A DNA stretch of 64,000 nt. It comes from Excoecaria cochinchinensis. Lineage: Eukaryota > Streptophyta > Magnoliopsida > Malpighiales > Euphorbiaceae. The stretch covers positions 5,968,501 to 6,032,500 of the forward strand of contig CANTUQ010000037.1 of assembly GCA_947683425.1 (NCBI GenBank), given 5' to 3'. Numbering within the stretch: the stretch's first letter is position 1; every line of letters starts with the position of its first letter. Under the pieces are notes generated by a model. It ran no database searches, was not told the origin of the DNA, and saw only the letters and a program-made list of their open reading frames with translations. Of this stretch, positions 21,809-32,966 are shown piece by piece. The translations under genes were made by a program, and so were the position numbers.

Positions 21809-22179
21809 TGATAAAGCGTGAAACGTCTTTATCAAGTACACCGGGCACTGTATATATTGTCCGCTTTGAGCCGAAGCCCTCACAGTTTTATTTTTGGGGC
21901 TTTGCCCCAAAAGGCCTATTAGGGGTTTGAGGGTAGGACCCACTCGATCCGCTGAGTGCTTTCATAGCTCAGGGTGAGCATCCGCTGAGTGCTTATTAGG
22001 GGTTACCCTGAGCTATAAAAGCACTCAGCGGGTGCTCACCCTGAGCTATGAAAGCACTCAGCGCCCTAATAGGCATTTTGGGGCAAAGCCCTAGAAACAA
22101 AATCGTGAGGGCCCAGGCCCAAAGCGGACAATATATACAATGCTCGGTGTACTCGATAAAGACGTTTCACGCTTTATCA
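21809..22179. repeat. 371 bp palindrome replacing a TRIM LTR
   Basis: The left arm starts TGATAAAGCGTGAAACGTCT and the right arm ends in its reverse complement. Both arms run through the GCGGACAATATA and GGGGCAAAGCCC blocks to a centre at about 22006. The central 130 bp has nested copies of GCTGAGTGCTTTCATAGCTC and its complement. The transcript would fold into one long hairpin. Confidence 0.8.
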
Positions 22180-22588
22180 TCTGGTGCTTTTGTTGAGAGA
22201 CGAGCGCCAATGCCCGAGCAGCCAGAACCCGAGCGGTTAATGCCCGAGAGGCTAGTACCCAAGCGGTCAGTGCCCGAGCGGCCAGCACCCGAGCGGTCAG
22301 CGCTCGAGAGGCCAGTACCCAAGCGGTTAGTGCCTGAGCGGCTAGCATCGGAGCGGTCAGCGCCCGAAGACCTCTCTCAGGAGGGGGAATAATGATAGTA
22401 ATGCTATCCTCCTATCCCACATCGGCTAGAGATGAGTTGGAAGTGGACCTTATAAGGCCATGAACACCTTCTCCCTGCATAGGCCTTTTGTGGCAAAGCC
22501 CCAGAAATAAAACCTGAGGGCCCCGGCCCAAAGCGGACAATATATGCAGTGCCCGGTGTACTCCATAAAGACGTTTCACGCTTTATCA
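21809..22588 (+). mobile_element. TRIM 2 with rearranged palindromic 5' LTR
   Basis: The 3' LTR at 22393-22588 is the same family as TRIM 1 (TGATAGTAATGCTATCC to CGCTTTATCA). The inner region starts TCTGGTGCTTTTGTTGAGAG (primer site), holds ~15 bp tandem units, and ends in GGAGGGGGAATAA (polypurine tract). Where the 5' LTR should be is a 371 bp inverted repeat (21809-22179) whose both ends are the LTR's own 3' end. Flanking bases (taaaa / caaag) do not make a clear target duplication. Confidence 0.75.
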
Positions 22589-23430
22589 CAAAGGATTTTC
22601 TTGCTGAAACTAATCTTTATCCAACAATGCAGCTAAATCGGGATAGATTTATTAAACATAATCTTACAGGATAACAGGGCTGGTAGCTTGTTGGCGACGG
22701 AGGCTTGAACGGCAGTTGGCCAAGGTTGGAGGCCAGCGACGAGTGGACAGTGGAGAGGGACAGAGGTGGCGAGGGTGGAAACTGGCAGGGAGGACTGGAT
22801 GGAGATAGAGTGAAATGACTAATGCGGCCAGAACCGGAGCGGTCAATGCTCGAGAGGCTAGTACCCAAGCGGTCAGCGCTTGAGCGGCCAGCACCCGAGC
22901 AGTCAGCGCCCGAGAGGCCAGTACCCAAGCGGTCAGTGCCCGAGCGGCTAGCACTGGAGCGGTCAGCGTCTGAAGACCTCTCTCGGGAGGGGGAATAATG
23001 ATAGTAATGCTATCCTCCTATCCCACATCGGCTAGAGATGAGTTGGAAGTGGAGCTTATAAGGCCATGGATACCTTCTCCCTGCATAGGCCTTTTGTGGC
23101 AAAGCCCCAGAAACAAAACCTTGAGGGCCCCGGCCCAAAGCGGACAATATATGCAGTGCCCGGTGTACTCCATAAAGACGTTTCACGCTTTATCACAAAG
23201 GATTTTCTTGCTGAAACTAATCTTTATCCAACAATGCAGCTAAATCGGGATATATTTATTAAACATAATCTTACAGGATAACAGGAATGGTAGCTTGTTG
23301 GCGACGGAGGCTTGAACGGCAGTTGGCCAAGGTTGGAGGCCAGCGACGAGTGGACAGTGGAGAGGGAGAGAGGTGGCGAGGGTGGAAACTGGCAGGGAGG
23401 ACTGGATGGAGATAGAGTGAAATGACTAAT
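22218..23430. repeat. 606 bp tandem duplication containing a TRIM LTR
   Basis: 22218-22823 and 22824-23430 are near-identical direct copies. Each unit holds the ~15 bp array (GAGCGGCCAGCACCC-like), a polypurine tract, an LTR (22393-22588 and 22999-23195), and about 235 bp of flanking DNA ending GAAATGACTAAT. Because flanking DNA is included, the duplication happened after insertion. Confidence 0.85.
22999..23195 (+). repeat. duplicated TRIM 2 LTR
   Basis: TGATAGTAATGC...GCTTTATCA, copy of 22393-22588 in the second 606 bp unit. Confidence 0.85.
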
Positions 23431-24241
23431 TTTAGGCAAATCCCTTAGGCCCGTTAGGCATTGATGGCAGATCCGAACGGATCAAGTTTTTAGTGGGTTG
23501 GTTTTGAGCGGATCCAGATGAGTAGAGTTTTAATTGGGTTGGATTTGAGTCAGTTTTTTTTGGACGGATTTAACGAAATTTTTGAATTTGGACTAAATTT
23601 GACAAGCCTATTTAAAGGTTCTAAATGTTTTTTTTTTCACAATTTTTATATTTATTTTATAGTAATTTTTTAAATATGCAAAGATACAATTAATTAATTA
23701 TATTAAATATTGTGCTTGGAAAGTTTAAAAATATTTTCTTTTTTAAAAAAGACCTTACATTATTAGCAATACCGTGGGATGGAGAAAATATTAATTACTC
23801 GAACCTTGTTTAGATAATAATAGTATATGATTCTTTAATATATTGTTCTCTAGAAAATCATATTTGGAAGAATAATTTTTTACATGGTATTATAGTCCAT
23901 AACTTTTATGGATGATTTAAAAATCATGAAAATATCCAATTTTTAAAGTCACCAATTTGGTGATTCTCTATTATCATCTAAACTTACTTTCACCCTTTTA
24001 ACCTTTTAACTTTACTTTTTACCATACCATTTAACTTTTTAATAAGCAAAATTAATTCCCACCAACCTTAACTAAATACTCCATTTATTATTTTCTGCAT
24101 TCACATTTTCATTCCACACCATCATCCTTCTTTTCTTGTTAGGTTCACTTCTCTTCCTCTCTTTATTTTTTTAAGCATTATTCTATTTTTAATCTTATAT
24201 TTTGTGATTATGAGGACAAATTCACTTCACACCTTGCGAGG
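23431..24241. other. AT-rich spacer, no gene seen
   Basis: No open frame of note. A stretch rich in GGGTTGG/GGATTTGA motifs at 23440-23620 may be transposon-derived. Confidence 0.5.
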
Positions 24242-24689
24242 TATCACTACAAAAAAACAACGGTTTAGCTACTAGCGAAATTTAGTCACTGCGGCTAAAT
24301 TAGGATTCAGTCGTGAAATCATATTTTTTTATATGAATATTAATTTAGCGACTAAATAGTGACTGAATGTAAAAATTAATCGCTAAAAATTAGCCCTAAA
24401 AAATTATGCTTATTTTTACGACTAATTTAGTGACAGAAAATTTAGTCGCTAAATATTAGCAACTAAATTTTAGTTGCTAAATAGAACTAAAAATATTGCG
24501 ACTAAATAGCGACTGAAAATGCTGTCGCAATTTCTAAAAGTATTTTAGCAATAGTATTAGTGACTGAATGTATACATTTAGTGACTAAATTTATTTTTTC
24601 AATCTGTTGGCAATTTAATTAAATATAACGATCGTTATTTGAGAGTCGCTAAATTTATCACTATTTGAAAAAAAGTTAAAATTTATTCA

Positions 24690-25000
24690 TAAACCCTAAA
24701 TCAATCCCCTTTTCTCCTATGTCTCTCACTCTTTGTCTCTGTCGACATTTTCCCTATCTCAGCCTCTCTCTCACTCTCACTCTTTGTTGACCTTGCTCTC
24801 CATTGCTTGGCCGCCGGCATCTCTCTCTCCGTCGAAGGCACCTCCTCGGCATCCTCTCTCGCTCGCCCTCCTTGCAATCGCTGAAGTAGTAGCCACCTCG
24901 CAGCCACCCTGTCTATCTCTGCCTCACTCGCCCCCGTTCTTCTTCAAGGCGCGTTCTCTTCTACTTCTTTCATAGATATGTTATTTTTTTGTTCTATTTT
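24690..25000 (+). other. CT-rich leader-like segment upstream of captured exons
   Basis: CTCTCACTCTTTGTCTCTGT-type repeats and a CCGCCGG stretch resemble a plant 5' untranslated region on the plus strand, ahead of the transporter exons. It may have been captured together with them or may derive from a second source. Open frames through it are low complexity. Confidence 0.4.
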
Positions 25001-25102
25001 TAGGAAATGCAGAGAAATAATCAACAATAATTTGCTTAAATTAGTCATTATAGCTAGAATGGCCTAGATGGCACGGCCTCAGAAAATAAAATTGAGGTTG
25101 TA

Positions 25103-25855
25103 ATGAGAAAGCAACCATCAGACGAAATGCAGGAAGAAAGAAAGAACGGTTGCTCAGCTACTGCTATTCTAATCTTCAGTTCCTTAGTCTCTATTTGTGG
25201 TTCATATGTTTTTGGAGCCACTGTAAGCTAACTTGGGTCTCAATCACTACTATTTGTTATTGGTTAGTTTAATTTTATAGAAAAAGAACTTTTTAATTTG
25301 CAGCTTGGATATTCTTCACCGGTTGAATCCGAAATCAAGCATGATCTTGGTCTTTCTCTATCCCAGGTTAGTCATATAATTTAATATAGTAATGTTGATT
25401 CTATTAGCTTAATTTTAGTGACACATTGATAATTCTGCTAAAAATTAATCAGTTCTCGATGTTTGGTTCAATTATGGCAATTGGAGCAATGTTTGGAGCA
25501 GTAATTAGTGGGAAAGTTGCTGATGTTTATGGTCGAAGAAGTGTATGTTCCTTAAGCTGTGTCCATTACAACACAATTTTGAGCTTAATTTTCGATCTGA
25601 TAACAATAATACAAATAATTCTGATGATGCAGGCAATGGGGATTTCAGAAATAGTTTGCATCATTGGTTGGCTTGCAATCACATTTTCTCAGGTTTAATT
25701 TACAGTTTTTCCTCCTTTAATCAGGTCAGATTTCTAATTAAAAAAAGAATGACCAATCAATTAATTACGTTGACAATATTTTTTGACAGAAAGCTTGGTT
25801 GCTTGACCTTGGAAGACTATTCACAGGATGTGGAGTTGGGCTTCTTTCTTTTGTG
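25103..25855 (+). pseudogene. ERD6-like sugar transporter fragment, first five exons, inside CACTA 2
   Basis: Exons at 25103-25222, 25304-25366, 25453-25542, 25633-25692 and 25790-25855 are all phase 0, with GT donors (GTAAGC, GTTAGT, GTATGT, GTTTAA, GTAAGC) and AG acceptors. They form 133 codons without a stop. The product has TM1 (ILIFSSLVSICGSYVFG), LGYSSPVESEI, TM2 (FSMFGSIMAIGAMFGAVISG), the sugar-porter loop GKVADVYGRRS, TM3, and LGRLFTGCGVGLLSFV entering TM4. ERD6-like proteins are ~480 residues of the MFS, moving sugars across the tonoplast. Here everything after exon 5 is absent. The ATG at 25103 is a guess; the frame is open back to 25058. Confidence 0.85.
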
Positions 25856-25859
25856 GTAA

Positions 25860-27740
25860 GCTTTTTAATTTTATTTTATATAATTAGACTGATTAAACAA
25901 AGCATAATAATCTTAATTACTGTTAGCATGATTATAGGAACACTTATCTGTGCATTTGATTTTAGGAGATTTATTTAACATATTTCCAGCAATTGTGATT
26001 CTTGCCATATTTGGTTCATATTCTCATGTATAAATAGAGGTTGTATCTCTATAAATATATATATATATATGAGAAACACACAATTCTTGTATCATTTTAT
26101 GCTAATAATTACTTTACAAGGACAGATGATGTTATCCCAGATATGTTTATTTTAATTTTCCCTCATTCTGTTTTTGGAAAAATTTTGTTTGCTTCAGATA
26201 GTCAGATAGACAAATGTAACTTCTTTTGAACTCTAAATTAAATATAACAAAACATTAATTGATGGAAAATAGAGAGAACAGGAGCTGTTGTTTTTAGTTA
26301 CTACAATTGATGGAAGGAGGCATTAAACTTGAGACCTTTTACCTTTGATTGATTGCTAGCCACAAAACAAAATCCTGGTGGTTGCTGCTTTCATGTTTTC
26401 TTAAATTTTTGGTAGTATAATGTTAGGTTCTCTTTTAGCTTCTTTTTCTTCTATGTTTTAGTTTTTAAAAATTGAACCATCCAATGAAAATTGTGAACTA
26501 AGATTAATGGTATTTTCAATCATTGTTGTACCTCATTTGGATTCTTGGTTCTAAAGAAGTTTAAGGTGTGACTCTTAGATTAAATCTTTGCAACCCTAAT
26601 ATTAAATTTTCCATCATTTATATTAAAATTCCACTCAAAGGTATGAAATATTATTTATTTTATTTTGATTTAAAATTCTCTCATAGTGATTATTTTTATT
26701 GCAATATGAAACTTATGCTAGAATATTAGATATGAGGTTGAGAATATGAACAAAAGACAAGACAATACAAGTTATGGCCACATTGTAAGCACACAAATTT
26801 AAGATTTGATTGCAAAACACAAAGTAACCGTTATTACTTATATATATTTAAAGTATGTAAGATTTGGCTTGAAGTTTTGGCTTCAGTGTGTCATAAATAT
26901 TGCTTCCAGATTACAATATTTGAATTGAATCTTCCTTCTTATGTTTCACTTCAAATGGTAACATGTTTTAATTTGTGCAAATTTATATTTGTAATTATTA
27001 GACAAGTTTGTTTCCTTTTGTTTTTTTTTTACTTTAGCTATTTGTTGTGAATGAATTATTTGAAGATATTATTCAAAAAGAATATTGCTTTAATTAGCAA
27101 ACCATAACTGCAATCAATTAGGAGGTTGTTCATATAATTAATTGAAATAGAATTATTTGGTTAGTATCAATACTTGTATTTTATCAAACTTCTTTTGTTT
27201 TCTTCTAGCGTTGTTCAAATCAAAAAATGTAGAGTAAATGAAATTCTTATATCGTAGTTGGATGTATAATCGGTGGGATGCAAGTGGAAGGACTAATTCG
27301 TCATTCGTCTTCAACCTCAAGATGATTCTTTAGTCGGTAGTGGCGATTTTACCTTAAAGTGACATCGTTAATACTATTTTAATATTTTATTTAAACTTTA
27401 TTATTGATATTTTTTATGATATTATTATTAATTAGTACGGTTTTTTTATTTTAGGACGATAAATTTATTTACTTTTTCAAGAAATTTTAATTATATATAC
27501 TATATGTAATGATATTATGTTTTATATTATAAATCCAAAAAATAGATTATAATTTGCGTTTATATACATATGCATGTTCATTGTTCGATGTTATGTAAAT
27601 AATGAATCAATTTATTGTTTATAAATTTGATTATAATTTACATTTATATTCATATATGAATGTCTTTAAATGTAGTGTACATAATAAATTATTTTATTGT
27701 TTATTGAAATGAAAATAAAATAATAAAAAAAATCATAAAT
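25860..27740. other. AT-rich interior of CACTA 2, no gene recognised
   Basis: Searched for further transporter exons (the PVYIAEI region of the family); none found. Confidence 0.5.
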
Positions 27741-28577
27741 TTAGCAACGGATTAGCGACTAAAATATCCGTCACTAAATATAAAAATATACTTCTCAGAA
27801 TAGCAACAGGAAAACCATTAGTCGCTAATTTTTAGCGATAGAAATATTCATGCAATTGTTTGTTGCAATTTTTAGCGACTAAAATGTTTGTTACAAATTA
27901 AATAAAAACATATTTGGCGACCAAATTTAGGGGTTCATTAGCGACTAAATATTTAATATTTGCAACTAAATTTATTCGCTAAAATTAGCGATTGTTTTGC
28001 GATTTAGTGGCTAAAATGCTGCGACGGCGGTATTTGCGACATTCAGTCGTCTTGTCGCTATATGTAATTAGCGACTAAATTTTTCATTTTAGCGACTGAA
28101 TATTCCGTCACTAATTGCCAATTTTTTTTGTAGTGTATATTCTCAAAAAAATAATTTCTTCATTTTTTTTTTCTTTTTAAGCTTTTTTCCTTTTTGTATA
28201 TTATTATATGTTATTATTTATTTTGTATGTGTTATTTTTTAATATTTTTTTTTATTTTTTATAAGAAATTGGAACCATTTTATTTTTATTTTTTAAAAAA
28301 TTGCTGGAAGTTTTTATGGAACTATAAAAATTGCTGGAATTATATATTTTTTTATGGTCCTAAAACTTAAATATAAAATTTTATGATACTCCAAAACTAT
28401 TCTATTATTATTTTTGTTTACACATTTTGGGAGGAATCAACAAACATGCATGTGGCATGCTGAAAATGACGTGTGAGGTGAATTGATTAAGATAAATTAT
28501 ACATATCTTAATATCTTCTTTGTTTCATTTGCCTTTTATAATATGTGACAGTATATTAAATATGTTCTATTTATATA

Positions 28578-28700
28578 GATCACACTTGATGCAACTGAAT
28601 GGAAAGACAAGCCAATCAGAAACTATGACAAAATGTAAACTCTTTATGGAAAAAATGAAGCTATGGGACAACATTCTGAAACTACTCTCCAATTAATAGG
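28578..28700 (+). pseudogene. possible Myb/SANT-like domain fragment
   Basis: After a TATATAG acceptor-like site the frame reads ITLDATEWKDKPIRNYDKM, a stop, TLYGKNEAMGQHSET. The W-x-n-Y-D-K-M and YGK--A-G-H-E spacing resembles the plant Myb/SANT-like DNA-binding proteins linked to Harbinger transposons and their host derivatives. Only ~40 residues are visible and one stop is inside; low confidence. Confidence 0.3.
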
Positions 28701-30728
28701 CCACATATTCCAGCAAGTGAAATTTGGAAATTGGTGTCACGGTTAGATTTGGATTTCAATTCAGAATAAGAAGCTTACATGTTTTTTTTTGTGGAAATTG
28801 AGATAAGTTGAGAAGTTTGCTTGGAATGCCATAAGAAAAGCAAAAAAGTTATTTGTTGATGATGTTGTCGTCTAATATTAAGGAGGTAGGTAGGAACTAT
28901 CTTATATTAAAATGTGTTTGGATGATTTAAGTAACTTCTATTTTGGTCTCAATGATAAAGGGCATAATATTTTATTAGTATGGTATGTATGCTGATTTAG
29001 AACCTAAATTTAGCATGTTTGAATATTATTGACCTAATGTTTATTATGACATGTATTATGATAATAGACCTATTTATATTATGACGTGTTTGAATTATTT
29101 ATTAAATTTTTCAGTTAATATATATTATGCCAAAATAAATATTTATTTAATTATTTTTAAAATATTAAAATTATTTTATGATAAAAAACAAAAAAAAATA
29201 TCTTAACATATTAAAAGTTATGGAAATATTTAATATTTTTTAAAATTAAAGGGCAATTACGCTATTTTTATAATAAAACTATACAATACCATAGAGTTAA
29301 ATCAAATAAAAAATATTATAAAATTACAAAATATCATACAGTTTTTTCCAAATAGTGTATTGTTAAAACCATAATGTAACATATCATGCTGTAAATTAAT
29401 GAATTAAGGACTATCACAATCCAAACGGACCCTTAGCAAAATTTATGCATATTCGATAAATTTTTATTGATTTCATGGTATGACCTAGCAATCAATGAAT
29501 GTGAACTAATAAAAAATAAATAAATAAAATTTAAATTTTAAGAAAAAATTCTATTTTAGAAATATCAAATGTGAAAGCTATTATTTTTAGTAGCAGTGAG
29601 TAAAAAAAATTAAAAATTTGAGTAATTACAAAATCAATTCAAAATTAAACTAATTTTTTTTTAATAATTGATTCAATGGGCTCAATTTTGATTTTGATTT
29701 TTAATATTTTCAATTATCGGTTTCTATTTTTTAGTATCAGTTAACCTTTAGTTCAAGATGAATCGGTTTATATTTATTTTATATTTTTATTTTTATATCC
29801 TAAAAAAGTTTCTTTTTTTTTATTGCTCTTTAAAACTTATATAGAGAAATAATTTAGAGTATGTGTCATTTTTTTTTAATTATATAGAATAATATTTATA
29901 TAAAGTAATAGGTTAACTTTTATATATGCTGTTTTTTATTATATATTTCGATATCTATATCTTACTTGATAGTTTTTAATGACAATTTCTTATATTTTAG
30001 AGTTTAATCTTATTTTTTCCTAGGATAAAATATGCTAATTCCCAACAAATATTAAATGCACTTTAAATATTATAGCTATTGATTTGTTAAAATAATTAAC
30101 AATAAAAGGTAGAAAATGATGAAAGTGGAACATGAATTTTGGCTAGCATTATGTATATTTTATAATTTTTGTTTTAAATGTTTAAAATAAAATTGAACTT
30201 TGTCTATTTTTTGTTTTATGATTGTATGTAAAAAATTTTAGTAGTTAACCAAAAAATATATATTAACCAAACCGTAAAAATCAAAACTAATGAACTGATT
30301 AACTGAATTTAATAAATTAATTAATGATAGATTTATCAATTTTTACCCTAACCAAAAAAATTGACCCTAACAAAAAAAAAGGCGCATGATCTGATCTAAA
30401 AAATTGCGGGTCCAACCTGGTTCGACCCGTGATCCTAATGGATTAATCTAAAACTATTTTTTAAAAAAATTTATTTCAAATATTTTTAATTCTGGTGATC
30501 AATCAAAATTGTTTTTGAAAAAATTTCAATTTTACCTAAATTGTGTCATTTTATTGATATATAAAGAATTTATGGTGCGATAAATTATATGGTCTTCTCT
30601 TTCCATTTTCTCCAAAACTAAACTCGTCAAATTTTGTAAAATGATGTTGTTTTGGATGTTCATACCTATATACATACATGTCCATACATACGTACATTAT
30701 GTAAACATGTAAGTACATACATTACATC

Positions 30729-30755
30729 AGTGTGCGTGCGTGTGTGTGTGTGTAT
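30729..30755. repeat. (GT)n microsatellite
   Basis: GTGCGTGCG followed by GT repeats immediately outside the left end of the Pack-MULE. Confidence 0.85.
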
Positions 30756-31307
30756 ATAAGGGATAATACATAAGGAGCCCCTCGAACTTGTTATCAAAAA
30801 TCACTTAAACCCCTAAACTTTAAGAATGACCATATAGACACTTATAGTTAACTAAAGCGTATGAAATAAACACAAAAATTGTTATTCCATGATTTATTAA
30901 AGTGCATGAGTGGCACACGCAATGGCATGAAATTTGACCACCCGAATGAATGACACGCGTCCTCATTTAATAATTGTGATTTTTTTTTAATGGGTCTCAT
31001 TTATTTTTGTTGGTAATTAAGCTGACTTACACCTCCAGCTGCCTCGTAAGAACTTGTGAATCATAGAAGGCAGGTCTTTTTGGCCTGTGTATGACCAAAT
31101 ATTCATCTCTCTGAGGGGTTTGTGATTTTGTTTAATTTATGAAACTTTTGCTGCACATCCCATTCTTTGAAGTTGTGGCTTTTGTTAAATTCAGGAAACC
31201 CAGTTGCTACAATTGTTCTTATTTTGCTTAAAGGTGAGTTCTTTGCATCTCAGACACAACTTTTTGTTCTTATACCTTATTTTGCTTACTTCTTTGCTTG
31301 TTCTTAA

Positions 31308-31523
31308 ACCAAGGTACAGGACTTTCCCGACCCAAAGGCGGTGAACTAAGCCCTCCGCTCAGGTGTGCCGGTCAAAACCATCAAGAAATCAGACGGTAGA
31401 TCCAACAAGAAAGTAGCACCGACGGTGAACATGAGGAAGTTAGACGAGGGGATGGAACCTGCAGCGTTTGACAGAGTATCGTCGGAGGTAAGGCAGGCGA
31501 TTCAAAAAGAACGGCTGGAATAT
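31308..31523 (+). pseudogene. MBF1c-like (multiprotein bridging factor 1) fragment
   Basis: One frame of 72 codons reads KVQDFPDPKAVN, a stop, ALRSGVPVKTIKKSDGRSNKK, then RKLDEGMEPAAFDRVSSEVR and QAIQKERLEY before a stop. This is the N-terminal MBF1 domain, clearly closest to the heat-responsive MBF1c class (KALNQALRSG and EVRQAIQKARLE motifs). The family is ~148 residues with a C-terminal helix-turn-helix, absent here. MBF1 bridges transcription factors and TBP in the nucleus. The stop at the usual Gln and the missing C-terminus show a pseudogene. It lies in the Pack-MULE, 41 bp from the T2 insertion. Confidence 0.8.
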
Positions 31524-32234
31524 TGAAAAAATTGCTAAAAATTTAGGTAACGATTGATTAATTCTGTAACACCCCTAACTACTTGACAAAGATTAATTGA
31601 TAATAAAGAGATCCTATTAAAGGGGTGTCACACTAGCAAACATATAATCAAAAACATACCTATAAATATATCCATATTTATATCCTATAACAAATTAAGT
31701 TAAACCCTGTATTACTAAAAGAGAAGTTCAAATCCATAGTTATATAATTACAGGCCATTTATTACAAAATATCTTATTTAAAAGGAAACTTATGTAATTA
31801 TAAAATATAAATAAAAAAAGAAACCTGCATCAACAAAAAAAAAACTTCCTTCAGATTTTATGCTTGTAATGCCTTATGATATTGCATGATATTTTTATAA
31901 GCGGAGCTATATATCGTCAAAACCTACACGGATTAAAAGAAAATCTGTGCTAAGTAATAAGTTTAGTAGGGATTCAAAGACGATAATGGATAACCCCTCA
32001 CAGGAGTCATCGATGCAAACATATGTATGTCATAAGCATATCAACAATTCAAGATACAACTCGATAATTAATGATAACTCATATAAAAGGATAATTAAGG
32101 ATTCAAATAAAATGGATCATTTACTCAAATTCAATATCATAATACCAAAGTCCATGTACTAGCATGATCAGAATGAATGCCAGTAACATAATCGGTTCAA
32201 ATCAAATATTATCAGAAGTCCTCACTGCCTACCT

Positions 32235-32405
32235 TTCTATGGGTGTGGGTAACGAGAAATAAATCAAGCATTCCCGAAGGAATGAAAACAAGCATTCCCA
32301 ATGGGAAACTTCAAGCATCCTCAAAAGGAAGATTTCAACAAGCTATTCCCGAAGGAATGAATTGTATTCAAATAATCTAGCATCCCCACAGGGAAAATAT
32401 TCAAG
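32235..32405. repeat. mini-hairpin cluster in T2 3' LTR
   Basis: Successive short inverted repeats: GCATTCCCGAAGGAATG, GCATTCCCAATGGGAA, GCATCCTCAAAAGGAAG, TATTCCCGAAGGAATGA. The same series is in the 5' LTR at 47195-47330. Confidence 0.65.
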
Positions 32406-32966
32406 TAGCAGCTTGTGATGCGCGCGGCCCGAACCCGATCGGAAGCCGGGGTCCTTGGATGCCTGCTTTTAGGGCCCGAGATGGTCGGCGTCTTTTTAAT
32501 CTTGGGTAACACGAGATATTTTGGAATTTCTTACCCAATAGAACATTGCGAAGTTCATCTAACCCGTGAAACCTTTAGGCACCTTTGAATTATTTTGGAG
32601 TCACCACCCAATTTACAGGAAATTGGAAAATGTCATCTAACCTCGGGGGTCTTAAAAGAGAGAAAGTGTTCGGAACTTCACTCTTATTAATGCTTTAAGT
32701 TAAATTATAAATGAGTTTTTTAGCAATTGAAATTCCATCTCTCATCTCACGCGATCATGCAATAAAATTAAAGCGCATTTCAAGCATTTTTGGAAAGTAA
32801 TAAAGAAAACAATAAAGAAAGCGATAAATAAATTATAAGTGAAAAATGGGATGGAACAATCTCCCAAAATAAAAAAGCATAAATAAATAAATGAATAAAA
32901 TTGCCCCAAAATTAATTACAATGGCCCAAAATAAATAATACACAAAAAAGAATAAAATAAATTACA

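Larger units (their letters stand above)
24245..28135. mobile_element. CACTA element 2 carrying captured host exons
   Basis: Begins CACTACAAAAAAACAACGG and ends TTTTTTTTGTAGTG, with a TAT target duplication on both sides (24242-24244, 28136-28138). Subterminal arrays of TTAGCGACTAAAT-like units in both orientations fill 24260-24660 and 27745-28125. No transposase was seen. The interior holds five spliceable exons of a sugar transporter (25103-25855), so this is a non-autonomous CACTA with a captured gene fragment. Confidence 0.9.
28136..30759. other. AT-rich intergenic sequence
   Basis: No intact gene. Contains a weak Myb/SANT-like fragment near 28.6 kb and GGTTAACC-containing stretches at 29.6-30.35 kb that may be an old hAT relic. 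Confidence 0.5.

Noticed and set aside
22091..22954. Minus-strand ORFs rich in a repeated VLA-ARALTA pattern
   Set aside because: By-product of ~15 bp GAGCGGTCAGCGCCC-like tandem units in the TRIM inner region.
24733..24975. Ser/Leu-rich ORF before the transporter exons
   Set aside because: CT-rich leader-like sequence; no conserved domain.
29595..30345. Possible second hAT element (GTGAGTAAAAA ... TTTTTACCCTA with GGTTAACC-like inner blocks)
   Set aside because: No 8 bp duplication could be found and the termini match poorly.
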